The position numbers and the translations under genes are program-made. The notes under the pieces were generated by a model. The model had not been told where the DNA came from and did no database searches. It was given only the letters and a program-made list of their open reading frames with translations. Positions 14,705 through 14,797 of a DNA stretch of 14,797 nt are shown one piece after another; positions within the stretch are counted from its first letter, which is position 1, and each line of letters starts with the position of its first letter. The DNA is from Candidatus Aminicenantes bacterium UBA4820 (GTDB taxonomy: Bacteria; Acidobacteriota; UBA4820). The stretch is from positions 23,519 through 38,315 of the forward strand of contig DHFQ01000056.1 of NCBI GenBank assembly GCA_002402325.1, in the 5' to 3' direction.

Positions 14705-14797
14705 CCGGTCGTTGTCAAGAGGTAAGTAATCTCCTTTGCGGCGAAGTTGCCGCCGGTGTTTATTATATCCCCAATACTGGAACTAAAGCATAACTTG
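14701..14797 (-). CDS. Possible C-terminal fragment of a convergent gene, unknown
   Basis: A minus-strand frame is open from the right edge to a TAA at 14703-14701: 31 sense codons ending 'AAKEITYLLTTTG'. It overlaps the synthetase stop codon tail to tail. The stretch is less AT-rich than the rest of the window. The product is not recognised. A plus-strand frame here is also nearly open but has no start, so the minus reading is favoured only weakly. A short GC inverted repeat lies inside (14738-14753) without a following T-run. Confidence 0.3.
   Translation of the reverse strand, partial: KLCFSSSIGDIINTGGNFAAKEITYLLTTTG

Noticed and set aside
14738..14753. Inverted repeat GCGGC-GAAGTT-GCCGC as a terminator of the operon
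   Set aside because: The stem is only five base pairs and no T-run follows on either strand. It may simply be coding sequence of the minus-strand fragment.

Overview
This AT-rich window is densely coding, with short gaps between genes, frequent GTG and TTG starts, and signal-peptide proteins. It reads as a chromosomal segment of a Gram-negative-type (diderm) bacterium, probably anaerobic and possibly from a deep-branching or uncultivated lineage. A DUF4388 protein with 'GTILVDMGLLTP'-like motifs, a receiver-PilZ protein and very large DUF3857/transglutaminase proteins recall the Acidobacteriota/Aminicenantes, Myxococcota and related groups. The window alone does not fix the phylum. No rRNA, tRNA, CRISPR array, insertion sequence or phage gene was seen, and no stretch over 300 bases lacks a gene.

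Layout: (i) 1-119, minus: the N-terminus of a gene cut by the left edge, resembling a GH130 glycoside phosphorylase. (ii) 120-244: divergent intergenic region. (iii) 245-661, plus: mscL, a mechanosensitive channel with a zinc-ribbon tail. (iv) 690-3461, minus: one long FAD plus Fe-S plus cysteine-rich (CCG) oxidoreductase of the D-lactate/glycolate dehydrogenase type, convergent with mscL. (v) 3462-3524: divergent promoter region with a good sigma70-like promoter for the plus strand. (vi) 3525-14704, plus: six closely packed genes that look like one operon. (vii) 14701-14797: a possible minus-strand gene end cut by the right edge.

The six-gene operon is the interesting part. In order it encodes a CheY-like receiver fused to PilZ; a small secreted cysteine-containing protein of unknown family; a DUF4388 protein carrying a tandem motif that resembles the c-di-GMP-binding MshEN domain; a 1215-residue exported TPR/DUF3857/transglutaminase protein with an intact Cys-His-Asp triad; a paralogue of about 1205 residues with the same layout but all three catalytic positions replaced; and a long-chain acyl-CoA synthetase. 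Two cytosolic proteins that could sense phosphorylation or c-di-GMP therefore sit with an active/inactive pair of large exported transglutaminase-fold proteins and a fatty-acid-activating enzyme. I infer, without proof, a regulated cell-envelope or surface-modification system.

Several starts need care. The acyl-CoA synthetase most likely starts at TTG 12899 rather than TTG 12887. The secreted protein starts at ATG 4171 inside the end of the PilZ gene. The DUF4388 gene can only start at TTG 4841.
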